A stretch of DNA of 64,000 nucleotides, taken from the NCBI RefSeq assembly GCF_051020975.1, contig NC_135036.1, positions 2,046,001 through 2,110,000 on the forward strand, in the 5' to 3' direction. Positions 12,151 through 27,648 of this stretch are shown piece after piece; position 1 is the first letter of the stretch, and each line of letters begins with the position of its first letter. The translations under genes and the position numbers were made by a program. The DNA is from Osmia lignaria lignaria. Lineage: Eukaryota > Arthropoda > Insecta > Hymenoptera > Megachilidae. The notes below the pieces were generated by a model. The model had not been told where the DNA came from. It saw nothing but the letters and a program-made list of their open reading frames with translations, and ran no database searches.

Positions 12151-13450
12151 GATATTGGTATTATATCTACATTGTTCTGTTGGAATGAATCTGTACATGA
12201 CATTATATCTATTGTAGATATAGTAATAATGGTATTGTTATTAAATGTACATTGATCTGTGGGAATGAATCAGTATAATACATTATATCGAATGTAGATA
12301 TAGTACTAATGATATTCTTATTCAATCTACATTACATATCTAATGTAGGTATAGTACTAATGATATTGGTATTATATGTACATTGATCTGTGGGAATGAA
12401 TCAGTGTATTACATTATATCGAATGTAGATATAGTGCTAGTGATGTTGTTATTAAATGTACATTGATCTGTGTGTAGTAACCAGTATATTGCATTATATC
12501 TAATGTAGATATGATAATAATAATATTGTTATTAATTGTATATTACATATCTAATGTAGATATAGTACTAATGATATTGGCATTAAATATACTTTGATCT
12601 GTGGGAATGAATCAGTATATTACATTATATCGAATGTAGATATAGTACGAATGATATTGTTATTAAATCTACATTACATATCTAATGTAGGTATAGTACT
12701 AATGATATTGGTATTATATGTACATTGATCTGTGGGAATGAATCAGTATATTACATTATACCTTATGTAGATATAGTGCTAATGATATTGTTATTAAATG
12801 TACATTGATCTGTGGGAATGAAACAGTATATTACATTATATCGAATGTAGACATAGTGCTAATGATGTTGTTATTAAATGTACATTGATCTGCGTGTAGT
12901 AACCAGTATATTACATTATATCTAATGTAGATATGATAATAATAATATTGTTATTAATTGTATATTACATATCTAATGTAGATATAGTACTAATGATATT
13001 AACATTAAATGTACATTGATCTGTGGGAATGAATCAGTATATTACATTATACCTCATGTAGATATAGTGCTAATGATATTGTTATTAAATGAACATTGAT
13101 CTATGGGAATGAATCAGTATATTACATTATATCGAATGTAGATATAGTCCCAATGATATTGTTATTAAGTGTACATTGATCTGTGGGAATGAATCAGTAT
13201 ATTACATTATATCGAATGTACATATAGTACTAATGATGTTGGTATTATATGTACATTGTTCTGTTGGAATGAATCTGTACATGACATTATATCTATTGTA
13301 GATATAGTAATAATGGTATTGTTATTAAATGTACATTGATCTGTGGGAATGAATCAGTATAATACATTATATCGAATGTAGATATAGTACTAATGATATT
13401 GTTATTAAATCTACATTACATATCTAATGTAGGTATAGTACTAATGATAT
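12151..13450 (+). repeat. Empty-site paralogue of the transposon locus
   Basis: 12151-12570 matches 29818-30237 (offset 17667); 12570-12830 corresponds to the sequence left of the transposon (offset 17958, after 291 extra bases = 3x80+51), and 12831 onward matches 31262 onward (offset 18431). The rare variants TAGACATAGTGC, CTGCGTGTAG and GATCTATGGG are shared. The uninterrupted GAAACAGTATATTACATT at 12820-12837 is the pre-insertion form of the site. Confidence 0.87.
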
Positions 13451-14507
13451 TGGTATTATATGTACATTGATCTGTGGGAATGAATCAGTATATTACATTA
13501 TACCTCATGTAGATATATTGCTAATGATATTGTTATTAAATGTACATTGATCTGTGGGAATGAATCAGTATATAACATTATATCGAATGTAGATATAGTA
13601 CTAACGATATTGTTATTAAATCTACATTACATATCTAATGTAGGTATAGTACTAATGATATTGTTATTAAATGTGCATTGATCTGTGGGAACGAATCAGT
13701 ATATTACATTATATCTAATGTAGATATATTACTAATGATATTGTTATTAAATGTACATTGATCTGTGGGTAGTAATCAGTATATTACATTATATCTAATG
13801 TAGATATGATAATAATAATATTGTTATTAATTGTATATTACATATCTAATGTAGATATAGTACTAATGATATTAACATTAAATGTACATTGATCTGTGGG
13901 AATGAATCAGTATATTACGTTATATCGAAGGTACATATAGTACTAATGATATTGGTATTATATGTACATTGTTCTGTTCGAATGAATCTGTACATGACAT
14001 TATATCTATTGTAGATATAGTAATAATGGTATTGTTATTAAATGTACATTGATCTGTGGGAATGAATCAGTATAATACATTATATCGAATGTAGATATAG
14101 TACTAATGATATTGTTATTAAATCTACATTACATATCTAATGTAGGTATAGTACTAATGATATTGGGATTATATGTACATTGATCTGTGGGAATGAATCA
14201 GCATATTACATTATATCGAATGTAGATATTGTACCAATGATATTGTTATTAAATGTACATTGATCTGTGGGAATGAATCAGTATATTACATTATATCGAA
14301 TGTAGATATAGTACATGTGATGGTGTTATTAAATGTACATTGATCTGTGGGTAGTAATCAGTATATTACATTATATCTAATGTAGATATGATAATAATAA
14401 TATTGTTATTAATTGTATATTACATATCTAATGTAGATATAGTACTAATGATATTAACATTAAATGTACATTGATCTGTGGGAATGAATCAGTATATTAC
14501 ATTATAT
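13334..14507 (+). repeat. Segmental duplication B, copy 2
   Basis: Second copy of 3675-4848. A private difference is CTGTTCGAATG near 13977 where copy 1 has CTGTTGGAATG. Its left edge lies inside the segment that is paralogous to the transposon-bearing locus. Confidence 0.83.
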
Positions 14508-14571
14508 CGAATGTAGATATAGTACATGTGATGGTGTTATTAAATGTACATTGATCTGTGGGTAGTAATCA

Positions 14572-15476
14572 GTGTATTACATTATATCGAATGTAGATAT
14601 AGTGCTAATGATGTTGTTATTAAATGTACATTGATCTGTGTGTAGTAACCAGTATATTGCATTATATCTAATGTAGATATGATAATAATAATATTGTTAT
14701 TAATTGTATATTACATATCTAATGTAGATATAGTACTAATGATATTGGCATTAAATATGCTTTGATCTGTGGGAATGAATCAGTATATTACATTATATCG
14801 AATGTAGATATAGTACGAATGATATTGTTATTAAATCTACATTACATATCTAATGCAGGTATAGTACTAATGATATTGGTATTATATGTACATTGATCTG
14901 TGGGAATGAATCAGTATATTACATTATACCTCATGTAGATATAGTGCTAATGATATTGTTATTAAATGAACATTGATCTGTGGGAATGAATCAGTATGTT
15001 ACATTATATCGAATGTAGATATAGTCCCAATGATATTGTTATTAAGTGTACATTGATCTGTGGGAATGAATCAGTATATTACATTATATCGAATGTACAT
15101 ATAGTACTAATGATATTGGTATTATATGTACATTGTTCTGTTGGAATGAATCTGTACATGACCCTATATCTATTGTAGATATAGTAATAATGATATTGTT
15201 ATTAAATGTACATTGATCTGTGGGAATGAATCAGTATATTACATTATATCGAATGTAGATATAGTGCTAATGATGTTGTTATTAAATGTACATTGATCTG
15301 TGGGTAATAATCAGTATATCACATTATATCTAATGTAGATATGATAATAATAATATTGTTATTAATTGTATATTACATATCTAATGTAGATATAGTACTA
15401 ATGATATTAACATTAAATGTACATTGATCTGTGTGGATGAATCAGTATATTACATTATACCTCATGTAGATATAGT
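14572..15476 (+). repeat. Segmental duplication C, copy 2
   Basis: Counterpart of 9045-9948 without the one-base deletion. It contains an open stretch of 60 codons from 14996 that arises only because a few monomer stops are mutated; it has no coding features. Confidence 0.83.
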
Positions 15477-15530
15477 GCTAATGATATTGTTATTAAATGT
15501 ACATTGATCTGTGGGAATGAATCAGTATAT

Positions 15531-15770
15531 TACATTATATCGAATGTAGATATAGTACTAATGATATTGGTATTAAATGTACATTGATCTGTGGGAAGGA
15601 ATCCGTATATTACATTATACCTAATGTAGATATGGTAATAACGATATTGTTTTTAAATGTACATTGATCTGTGTGAATGAAGCAGTATATTACATTATAA
15701 ATCAGGCAGATATTTTGCTAATGATATTGTTATTAAATGTACATTGATCTGTGGGAATGAATCAGTATAT
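15531..15770 (+). repeat. Beta-like trimer, divergent form
   Basis: Three 80-bp units: GGTATTAAATG with GGGAAGGAATCCGTATATTAC, then ACCTAATGTAGATATGGTAATAACG with TTGTTTTTAAATG and GTGTGAATGAAGCAG, then ATAAATCAGGCAGATATTTTGC. It differs from later beta copies in GAAGCAG and in AAATCAGG, and is the earliest copy in the window. Confidence 0.85.
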
Positions 15771-16009
15771 TACATTATACCTAATGTAGATACAGTAATA
15801 ATGATACTGTTATTAAATGTACATTGATCTGTGGGAATGAATCAGTATATTACATTATATCGAATGTAGATATAGTGCTAATGATGTTGTTACTAAATGT
15901 ACATTGATCTGTGGGTAGTAGTCAGTATATTACATTATAACTAATGTAGATATGATAATAATAATATTGTTATTAATTGTGTATTACATATCTAACGTAG
16001 ATATAGTCC

Positions 16010-16735
16010 CAATGATATTGTTATTAAGTGTACATTGATCTGTGGGAATGAATCAGTATATTACATTATATCGAATGTACATATAGTACTAATGATGTTG
16101 GTATTATATGTACATTGTTCTGTTGGAATGAATCTGTACATGACATTATATCTATTGTAGATATAGTAATAATGGTATTGTTATTAAATGTACATTGATC
16201 TGTGGGAATGAATCAGTATAATACATTATATCGAATGTAGATATAGTACTAATGATATTGTTATTAAATCTACATTACATATCTAATGTAGGTATAGTAC
16301 TAATGATATTGGTATTATATGTACATTGATCTGTGGGAATGAATCAGTGTATTACATTATATCGAATGTAGATATAGTGCTAGTGATGTTGTTATTAAAT
16401 GTACATAGATCTGTGTGTAGTATCCAGTATATTGCATTATATCTAATGTAGATATGATACTAATAATATTGTTATTAATTGTATATTACATATCTAATGT
16501 AGATATAGTACTAATGATATTGGCATTAAATATACATTGATCTGTGGGAATGAATCAGTATATTACATTATACCTTATGTAGATATAGTGCTAATGATAT
16601 TGTTATTAAATGTACATTGATCTGTGGGAATGAATCAGTATATTACATTATATCGAAAGTAGATATTGTACCAATGATATTGTTATTAAATGTACATTGA
16701 TCTGTGGGAATGAATCAGTATATTACATTATATCG
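16010..16735 (+). repeat. Segmental duplication D, copy 1
   Basis: Matches about 21203-21928 at offset 5193. The shared private string GTACATAGATCTGTGTGTAGTATC marks the pair, with GATACTAATAATATTG and TCGAAAGTAGATATTG alongside. 5193 is one less than 56x80 + 14x51, explained by the one-base deletion CTGTGGTGG near 20945. Edges are approximate. Confidence 0.78.
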
Positions 16736-17360
16736 AATGTAGATATAGTCCCAATGATATTGTTATTAACTGTACATTGATCTGTGGGAATGAATCAGTA
16801 TATTACATTATATCGAATGTACATATAGTACTAATGATATTGGTATTATATGTACATTGTTCTGTTGGAATGAATCTGTACATGACATTATATCTATTGT
16901 AGATATAGTAATAATGGTATTGTTATTAAATGTACATTGATCTGTGGGAATGAATCAGTATAATACATTATATAGAATGTAGATATAGTACTAATGATAT
17001 TGTTATTCAATCTACATTACATATCTAATGTAGGTATAGTACTAATGATATTGGTATTATATGTACATTGATCTGTGGGAACGGATCAGTATATTACATT
17101 ATATCGAATGTACATATAGTACAAATGATATTGGTATTATATGTACACTGATCTGTTGGAATGAATCTGTACATGACATAATATCTATTGTAGATATAGT
17201 AATAATGATATTGTTATTAAATGTACATTGATCTGTGGGAATGAATCAGTATAATACATTATATCGAATGTAGGTATAGTGCTAATGATATTGTTATTAA
17301 ATCTACATTACATATCTAATGTAGGTATAGTACTAATGATATTGGTATTATATGTACATT

Positions 17361-17700
17361 GATCTGTGGGAATGAATCCGTGTATTACATTATATCGAAT
17401 GTAGATATAGTCCCAATGATATTGTTATTAAATGAACATTGATCTGTGGGAATGAATCAGTACATTACGTTATATCGAATGTAGATATAGTCCCAATGAT
17501 ATTGTTATTAAGTGTACATTGATCTGTGGGAATGAATCCGTGTATTACATTATATCGAATGTAGATATAGTCCCAATGATATTGTTATTAAATGAACATT
17601 GATCTGTGGGAATGAATCAGTACATTACGTTATATCGAATGTAGATATAGTCCCAATGATATTGTTATTAAGTGTACATTGATCTGTGGGAATGAATCAG
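17361..17700 (+). repeat. 160-bp dimer in tandem duplicate
   Basis: A two-monomer unit (GAATCCGTGTATTAC with TCCCAATG and AAATGAACATT, then CAGTACATTACGTTATATCG with TCCCAATG and AAGTGTACATT) occurs twice in a row, 160 bases apart (17361 and 17521). At about 22 kb and in most later places a related unit is present only once. Confidence 0.85.
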
Positions 17701-20700
17701 TATATTACATTATATCGAATGTACATATAGTACTAATGATATTGGTATTATATGTACATTGATCTGTGGGAATGAATCAGAATATTACATTATTTCGAAT
17801 GTAGATATAGTACCAATGATATTGTTATTAAATGTACATTGATCTGTGGGAATGAATCAGTATATTACATTATATCGAATGTAGATATAGTACAAGTGAT
17901 GGTGTTATTAAATGTACATTGATGTGTGGGTAGTAATCAGTATATTACATTATATCTAATGTAGATATGATAATAATAATATTGTTATTAATTGTATATT
18001 ACATATCTGATGTAGATATAGTACTAATGATATTAACATTAAATGTACATTGATCTGTGGGAATGAATCAGTATATTACATTATACCTCATGTAGATATA
18101 GTGCTAATGATATTGTTATTAAATGAACATTGATCTGTGGGAATGAATCAGTATATTACATTATATCGAATGTAGATATAGTCCCAATGATATTGTTATT
18201 AACTGTACATTGATCTGTGGGAATGAATCAGTATATTACATTATATCGAATGTACATATAGTACTAATGATATTGGTATTATATGTACATTGTTCTGTTG
18301 GAATGAATCTGTACATGACATTATATCTATTGTAGATATAGTAATAATGGTATTGTTATTAAATGTACATTGATCTGTGGGAATGAATCAGTATATTATA
18401 TTATATCGAATGTAGATATAGTGCTAATGATGTTGTTACTAAATGTGCATTGATCTGTGGGTAGTCGTCAGTATATTACATTATAACTAATGTAGATATG
18501 ATAATAATAATATTGTTATTAATTGTGTATTACATATCTAACGTAGATATAGTACTAATGATATTAACATTAAATGTACATTGATCTGTGGGAATGAATC
18601 AGTATATTACATTATACCTCATGTAGATATAGTGCTAATGATATTGTTATTAAATGAACATTGATCTGTGGGAATGAATCAGTATATTACATTATATCGA
18701 ATGTAGATATAGGACTAATGATATTGTTATTAAATCTACATTACATATCTAATGTAGGTATAGTACTAATGATATTGGTATTATATGTACATTGATCTGT
18801 GGGAATGAATCAGTTTATTACATTATACCTCATGTAGATATAGTGCTAATGATATTGTTATTAAATGACCATTGATCTGTGGGAATGAATCAGTATATTA
18901 CATTATATCGAATGTACATATAGTACTAATGATATTGGTATTATATGTACACTGATCTGTTGGAACGAATCTGTACATAACATTATATCTATTGTGGATA
19001 TAGTAATAATGATATTATTATTAAATGTACATTGATCTGTGGGAATGAATCAGTATAATACATTATATCGAATGTAGATATAGTACTAATGATATTGTTA
19101 TTAAATCTACATTACATATCTAATGTAGGTATAGTACTAATGATATTGGTATTATATGTACATTGATCTGTGGGAACGAATCAGTATATTACATTATATC
19201 GAATGTACATATAGTACTAATGATATTGGTATTATATGTACACTGATCTGTTGGAACGAATCTGTACATGACATTATATCTATTGTGGATATAGTACTAA
19301 TGATATTGTTATTAAATGTACATTGATCTGTGGGAATGAATCAGAATATTACATTATATCGAATGTAGATATAGTACCAATGATATTGTTATTAAATGTA
19401 CATTGATCTGTGGGAATGAATCAGTATATTACATTATATCGAATGTAGATATAGTCCCAATGATATTGTTATTAAGTGTACATTGATCTGTGGAAATGAA
19501 TCAGTATATTACATTATATCGAATGTACATATAGTACTAATGATATTGGTATTATATGTACATTGTTCTGTTGGAATGAATCTGTACATGACATTATATC
19601 TATTGTAGATATAGTAATAATGGTATTGTTATTAAATGTACATTGATCTGTGGGAATGAATCAGTATAATACATTATATCGAATGTAGATATAGTACTAA
19701 TGATATTCTTATTCAATCTACATTACATATCTAATGTAGGTATAGTACTAATGATATTGGTATTATATGTACATTGATCTGTGGGAACGAATCAGTATAT
19801 TACATTATATCGAATGTACATATAGTACTAATGATATTGGTATTATATGTACACTGATCTGTTGGAATGAAACTGTACATGACGTTATATCTATTGTAGA
19901 TATAGAAATAATGATATCGTTATTAAATGTACATTGATCTGTGGGTAATAATCAGTATATCACATTATATCTAATGTAGGTATGATAATAATAATATTGT
20001 TATTAATTGTATATTACATATCTAATGTAGATATAGTACTAATGATATTAACATTAAATGTACATTGATCTGTGGGAATGAATCAGTATATTACATTATA
20101 CCTTATGTAGATATAGTGCTAATGATATTGTTATTAAATATACTTTGATCTGTGGGAATGAATCAGTATATTACATTATATCGAATGTAGATTTAGTGCT
20201 AATGATGTTGTTACTAAATGTACAATGATCTGTGGGTAGTAGTCAGTATATTACATTATAACTAATGTAGATATGATAATAATCATATTGTTATTAATTG
20301 TATATTACATATCTAATGTAGATATAGTACTAATGATATTGACATTAAATGTACTTTGATCTGTGGGAATGAATCAGTATATTACATTATATCTAATGTA
20401 GATATATTACTAATGATATTGTTATTAAATGTACATTGATCTGTGGGAATGAAGCAGTATATTACATTATATCGAATGTAGATATAGTACCAATGATATT
20501 GTTATTAAACGTACATTGATCTGTGGGAATGAATCAGTATATTACATTATATCGAATGTAGATATAGTACTAATGATATTGTTAATTAATCTTCATTACA
20601 TATCTAATGTATGTATAGTACTAATGATATTGGTATTATATGTACATTGATCTGTGGGAATGAATCAGTATATTACATTATACCTCATGTAGATATAGTG

Positions 20701-21202
20701 CTAATGATATTGTTATTAAATGAACATTGATCTGTGGGAATGAATCAGTATATTACATTATATCGAATGTAGATATAGTACTAATGATATTGTTATTAAA
20801 TCTACATTACATACCTAATGTAGGTATAGTACTAATGACAGTGGTATTATATGTACATTGATCTGTGGGAATGAATCAGTATATTACATTATATCGAATG
20901 TAGATATAGTGCTAATGATGTTGTTATTAAATGTACATTGATCTGTGGTGGTAATCAGTGTATTACATTATATCTAATGTAGATATGATAATAATAATAT
21001 TGTTATTAATTGTATATTACATATCTAATGTAGATATAGTACTAATGATATTAACATTAAATGTACATTGATCTGTGGGAATGAATCAGTATATTACATT
21101 ATACCTCATGTAGATATAGTGCTAATGATATTGTTATTAAATGAACATTGATCTGTGGGAATGAATCAGTATATTACATTATATCGAATGTAGATATAGT
21201 CC

Positions 21203-21928
21203 CAATGATATTGTTATTAACTGTACATTGATCTGTGGGAATGAATCAGTATATTACATTATATCGAATGTACATATAGTACTAATGATGTTGGTATTAT
21301 ATGTACATTGTTCTGTTGGAATGAATCTGTACATGACATTATATCTATTGTAGATATAGTAATAATGGTATTGTTATTAAATGTACATTGATCTGTGGGA
21401 ATGAATCAGTATAATACATTATATCGAATGTAGATATAGTACTAATGATATTGTTATTAAATCTACATTACATATCTAATGTAGGTATAGTACTAATGAT
21501 ATTGGTATTATATGTACATTGATCTGTGGGAATGAATCAGTGTATTACATTATATCGAATGTAGATATAGTGCTAGTGATGTTGTTATTAAATGTACATA
21601 GATCTGTGTGTAGTATCCAGTATATTGCATTATATCTAATGTAGATATGATACTAATAATATTGTTATTAATTGTATATTACATATCTAATGTAGATATA
21701 GTACTAATGATATTGGCATTAAATATACATTGATCTGTGGGAATGAATCAGTATATTACATTATACCTTATGTAGATATAGTGCTAATGATATTGTTATT
21801 AAATGTACATTGATCTGTGGGAATGAATCAGTATATTACATTATATCGAAAGTAGATATTGTACCAATGATATTGTTATTAAATGTACATTGATCTGTGG
21901 GAATGAATCAGTATATTACATTATATCG
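21203..21928 (+). repeat. Segmental duplication D, copy 2
   Basis: Counterpart of 16010-16735 with the same TAGTATCCAG and TCGAAAGTAG variants. Edges are approximate. Confidence 0.78.
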
Positions 21929-23349
21929 AATGTAGATATAGTACAAGTGATATTGTTATTAAATGAACATTGATCTGTGGGAATGAATCAGTACATTACG
22001 TTATATCGAATGTAGATATAGTCCCAATGATATTGTTATTAAGTGTACATTGATCTGTGGGAATGAATCAGTATATTACATTATATCGAATGTACATATA
22101 GTACTAATGATATTGGTATTATATGTACATTGATCTGTGGGAATGAATCAGAATATTACATTATTTCGAATGTAGATATAGTACCAATGATATTGTTATT
22201 AAATGTACATTGATCTGTGGGAATGAATCAGTATATTACATTATATCGAATGTAGATATAGTACAAGTGATGGTGTTATTAAATGTACATTGATGTGTGG
22301 GTAGTACTCAGTATATTACATTATATCTAATGTAGATATGATAATAATAATATTGTTATTAATTGTATATTACATATCTGATGTAGATATAGTACTAATG
22401 ATATTAACATTAAATGTACATTGATCTGTGGGAATGAATCAGTATATTACATTATACCTCATGTAGATATAGTGCTAATGATATTGTTATTAAATGAACA
22501 TTGATCTGTGGGAATGAATCAGTATATTACATTATATCGAATGTAGATATAGTCCCAATGATATTGTTATTAACTGTACATTGATCTGTGGGAATGAATC
22601 AGTATATTACATTATATCGAATGTACATATAGTACTAATGATATTGGTATTATATGTACATTGTTCTGTTGGAATGAATCTGTACATGACATTATATCTA
22701 TTGTAGATATAGTAATAATGGTATTGTTATTAAATGTACATTGATCTGTGGGAATGAATCAGTATAATACATTATATAGAATGTAGATATAGTACTAATG
22801 ATATTGTTATTCAATCTACATTACATATCTAATGTAGGTATAGTACTAATGATATTGGTATTATATGTACATTGATCTGTGGGAACGAATCAGTATATTA
22901 CATTATATCGAATGTACATATAGTACAAATGATATTGGTATTATATGTACACTGATCTGTTGGAATGAATCTGTACATGACATAATATCTATTGTAGATA
23001 TAGTAATAATGATATTGTTATTAAATGTACATTGATCTGTGGGAATGAATCAGTATAATACATTATATCGAATGTAGATATAGTGCTAATGATATTGTTA
23101 TTAAATCTACATTACATATCTAATGTAGGTATAGTACTAATGATATTGGTATTATATGTACATTGATCTGTGGGAATGAATCCGTGTATTACATTATATC
23201 GAATGTAGATATAGTCCCAATGATATTGTTATTAAATGAACATTGATCTGTGGGAATGAATCAGTACATTACGTTATATCGAATGTAGATATAGTCCCAA
23301 TGATATTGTTATTAAGTGTACATTGATCTGTGGGAATGAATCAGTATAT

Positions 23350-23589
23350 TACATTATATCGAAGGTACATATAGTACTAATGATATTGGTATTAAATGTA
23401 CATTGACCTGTGGGAAGGAATCCGCATATCACATTATACCTAATGTAGATATGGTAATAACGATATTGTTTTTAAATGTACATTGATCTGTGTGAATGAA
23501 GAAGTATATTACATTATATCTCAGGCAGATATTTTGCTAATGATATTGTTATTAAATGAACATTGATCTGTGGGAATGAATCAGTATAT
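23350..23589 (+). repeat. Beta trimer, copy 1
   Basis: Three 80-bp units marked by TCGAAGGTACATATAG, GACCTGTGGGAAGGAATCCG, TGGTAATAACGATATTG, GTGTGAATGAAGAAG and ATCTCAGGCAGATATTTTGC. The GACCTG variant is shared with copies 2 and 3. Confidence 0.88.
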
Positions 23590-25790
23590 TACATTATACC
23601 TAATGTAGATATAGTAATAATGATATTGTTATTAAATGTACATTGATCTGTGGGAATGAATCAGTATATTATATTATATCGAATGTAGATATAGTGCTAA
23701 TGATGTTGTTACTAAATGTGCATTGATCTGTGGGTAGTCGTCAGTATATTACATTATAACTAATGTAGATATGATAATAATAATATTGTTATTAATTGTG
23801 TATTACATATCTAACGTAGATATAGTACTAATGATATTAACATTAAATGTACATTGATCTGTGGGATTGAATCAGTATATTACATTATACCTCATGTAGA
23901 TATAGTGCTAATGATATTGTTATTAAATGAACATTGATCTGTGGGAATGAATCAGTATATTACATTATATCGAATGTACATATAGTACTAATGGTATTGG
24001 TATTATATGTACACTGATCTGTTGGAACGAATCTGTACATAACATTATATCTATTGTGGATATAGTAATAATGATATTATTATTAAATGTACATTGATCT
24101 GTGGGAATGAATCAGTATAATACATTATATCGAATGTAGATATAGTACTAATGATATTGTTATTAAATCTACATTACATATCTAATGTAGGTATAGTACT
24201 AATGATATTGGTATTATATGTACATTGATCTGTGGGAACGAATCAGTATATTACATTATATCGAATGTACATATAGTACTAATGATATTGGTATTATATG
24301 TACACTGATCTGTTGGAACGAATCTGTACATGACATTATATCTATTGTGGATATAGTACTAATGATATTGTTATTAAATGTACATTGATCTGTGGGAATG
24401 AATCAGAATATTACATTATATCGAATGTAGATATAGTACCAATGATATTGTTATTAAATGTACATTGATCTGTGGGAATGAATCAGTATATTACATTATA
24501 TCGAATGTAGATATAGTCCCAATGATATTGTTATTAAGTGTACATTGATCTGTGGAAATGAATCAGTATATTACATTATATCGAATGTACATATAGTACT
24601 AATGATATTGGTATTATATGTACATTGTTCTGTTGGAATGAATCTGTACATGACATTGTATCTATTGTAGATATAGTAATAATGGTATTGTTATTAAATG
24701 TACATTGATCTGTGGGAATGAATCAGTATAATACATTATATCGAATGTAGATATAGTACTAATGATATTCTTATTCAATCTACATTACATATCTAATGTA
24801 GGTATAGTACTAATGATATTGGTATTATATGTACATTGATCTGTGGGAACGAATCAGTATATTACATTATATCGAATGTACATATAGTACTAATGATATT
24901 GGTATTATATGTACACTGATCTGTTGGAATGAAACTGTACATGACATTATATCTATTGTAGATATAGAAATAATGATATCGTTATTAAATGTACATTGAT
25001 CTGTGGGTAATAATCAGTATATCACATTATATCTAATGTAGGTATGATAATAATAATATTGTTATTAATTGTATATTACATATCTAATGTAGATATAGTA
25101 CTAATGATATTAACATTAAATGTACATTGATCTGTGGGAATGAATCAGTATATTACATTATACCTTATGTAGATATAGTGCTAATGATATTGTTATTAAG
25201 TATACTTTGATCTGTGGGAATGAATCAGTATATTACATTATATCGAATGCAGATTTAGTGCTAATGATGTTGTTACTAAATGTACAATGATCTGTGGGAA
25301 TGAATCAGTATATTACATTATATCGAATGTAGATTTAGTGCTAATGATGTTGTTACTAAATGTACAATGATCTGTGGGAATGAATCAGTATATTACATTA
25401 TATCGAATGTAGATATAGTACGAATGATATTGTTATTAAATCTACATTACATATCTAATGTAGGTATAGTACTAATGATATTGGTATTATATGTACATTG
25501 ATCTGTGGGAACGAATCAGTATATTACATTATATCGAATGTACATATAGTACAAATGATATTGGTATTATATGTACACTGATCTGTTGGAATGAATCTGT
25601 ACATGACATAATATCTATTGTAGATATAGTAATAATGATATTGTTATTAAATGTACATTGATCTGTGGGAATGAATCAGTATAATACATTATATCGAATG
25701 TAGATATAGTGCTAATGATATTGTTATTAAATCTACATTACATATCTAATATAGGTATAGTACTAATGATATTGGTATTATATGTACATT

Positions 25791-26130
25791 GATCTGTGGG
25801 AATGAATCCGTGTATTACATTATATCGAATGTAGATATAGTCCCAATGATATTGTTATTAAATGAACATTGATCTGTGGGAATGAATCAGTACATTACGT
25901 TATATCGAATGTAGATATAGTCCCAATGATATTGTTATTAAGTGTACATTGATCTGTGGGAATGAATCCGTGTATTACATTATATCGAATGTAGATATAG
26001 TCCCAATGATATTGTTATTAAATGAACATTGATCTGTGGGAATGAATCAGTACATTACGTTATATCGAATGTAGATATAGTCCCAATGATATTGTTATTA
26101 AGTGTACATTGATCTGTGGGAATGAATCAG
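25791..26130 (+). repeat. 160-bp dimer in tandem duplicate, second locus
   Basis: Same doubled dimer as at 17361-17700, offset 8430, with copies starting 160 bases apart (25791 and 25951). The doubled state was therefore duplicated as part of a larger segment, rather than arising twice. Confidence 0.82.
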
Positions 26131-27408
26131 TATATTACATTATATCGAATGTACATATAGTACTAATGATATTGGTATTATATGTACATTGATCTGTGGG
26201 AATGAATCAGAATATTACATTATTTCGAATGTAGATATAGTACCAATGATATTGTTATTAAATGTACATTGATCTGTGGGAATGAATCAGTATATTACAT
26301 TATATCGAATGTAGATATAGTACAAGTGATGGTGTTATTAAATGTACATTGATGTGTGGGTAGTAATCAGTATATTACATTATATCTAATGTAGATATGA
26401 TAATAATAATATTGTTATTAATTGTATATTACATATCTGATGTAGATATAGTACTAATGATATTAACATTAAATGTACATTGATCTGTGGGAATGAATCA
26501 GTATATTACATTATACCTCATGTAGATATAGTGCTAATGATATTGTTATTAAATGAACATTGATCTGTGGGAATGAATCAGTATATTACATTATATCGAA
26601 TGTAGATATAGTCCCAATGATATTGTTATTAACTGTACATTGATCTGTGGGAATGAATCAGTATATTACATTATATCGAATGTACATATAGTACTAATGA
26701 TATTGGTATTATATGTACATTGTTCTGTTGGAATGAATCTGTACATGACATTATATCTATTGTAGATATAGTAATAATGGTATTGTTATTAAATGTACAT
26801 TCATCTGTGGGAATGAATCAGTATAATACATTATATAGAATGTAGATATAGTACTAATGATATTGTTATTCAATCTACATTACATATCTAATGTAGGTAT
26901 AGTACTAATGATATTGGTATTATATGTACATTGATCTGTGGGAACGAATCAGTATATTACATTATATCGAATGTACATATAGTACAAATGATATTGGTAT
27001 TATATGTACACTGATCTGTTGGAATGAATCTGTACATGACATAATATCTATTGTAGATATAGTAATAATGATATTGTTATTAAATGTACATTGATCTGTG
27101 GGAATGAATCAGTATAATACATTATATCGAATGTAGATATAGTGCTAATGATATTGTTATTAAATCTACATTACATATCTAATGTAGGTATAGTACTAAT
27201 GATATTGGTATTATATGTACATTGATCTGTGGGAATGAATCCGTGTATTACATTATATCGAATGTAGATATAGTCCCAATGATATTGTTATTAAATGAAC
27301 ATTGATCTGTGGGAATGAATCAGTACATTACGTTATATCGAATGTAGATATAGTCCCAATGATATTGTTATTAAGTGTACATTGATCTGTGGGAATGAAT
27401 CAGTATAT

Positions 27409-27648
27409 TACATTATATCGAAGGTACATATAGTACTAATGATATTGGTATTAAATGTACATTGACCTGTGGGAAGGAATCCGCATATCACATTATACCT
27501 GATGTAGATATGGTAATAACGATATTGTTTTTAAATGTACATTGATCTGTGTGAATGAAGAAGTATATTACATTATATCTCAGGCAGATATTTTGCTAAT
27601 GATATTGTTATTAAATGAACATTGATCTGTGGGAATGAATCAGAATAT
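27409..27648 (+). repeat. Beta trimer, copy 2
   Basis: Same three marker units 4059 bases after copy 1 (45x80 + 9x51). Keeps GACCTG; a private change is ACCTGATGTAG. Confidence 0.88.

Noticed and set aside
12171..12195. CENP-B-box-like string in TTCTGTTGGAATGAATC monomers
   Set aside because: Shares TTGGAA with the CENP-B box but lacks the essential TTCG spacing and the CGGG half, so a functional box cannot be claimed.
14996..15178. 60-codon open frame on the + strand inside the satellite
   Set aside because: Lies wholly in satellite units, opened only by substitutions in a few in-frame stops. No homologous frame exists in neighbouring copies, and the composition is that of the repeat.
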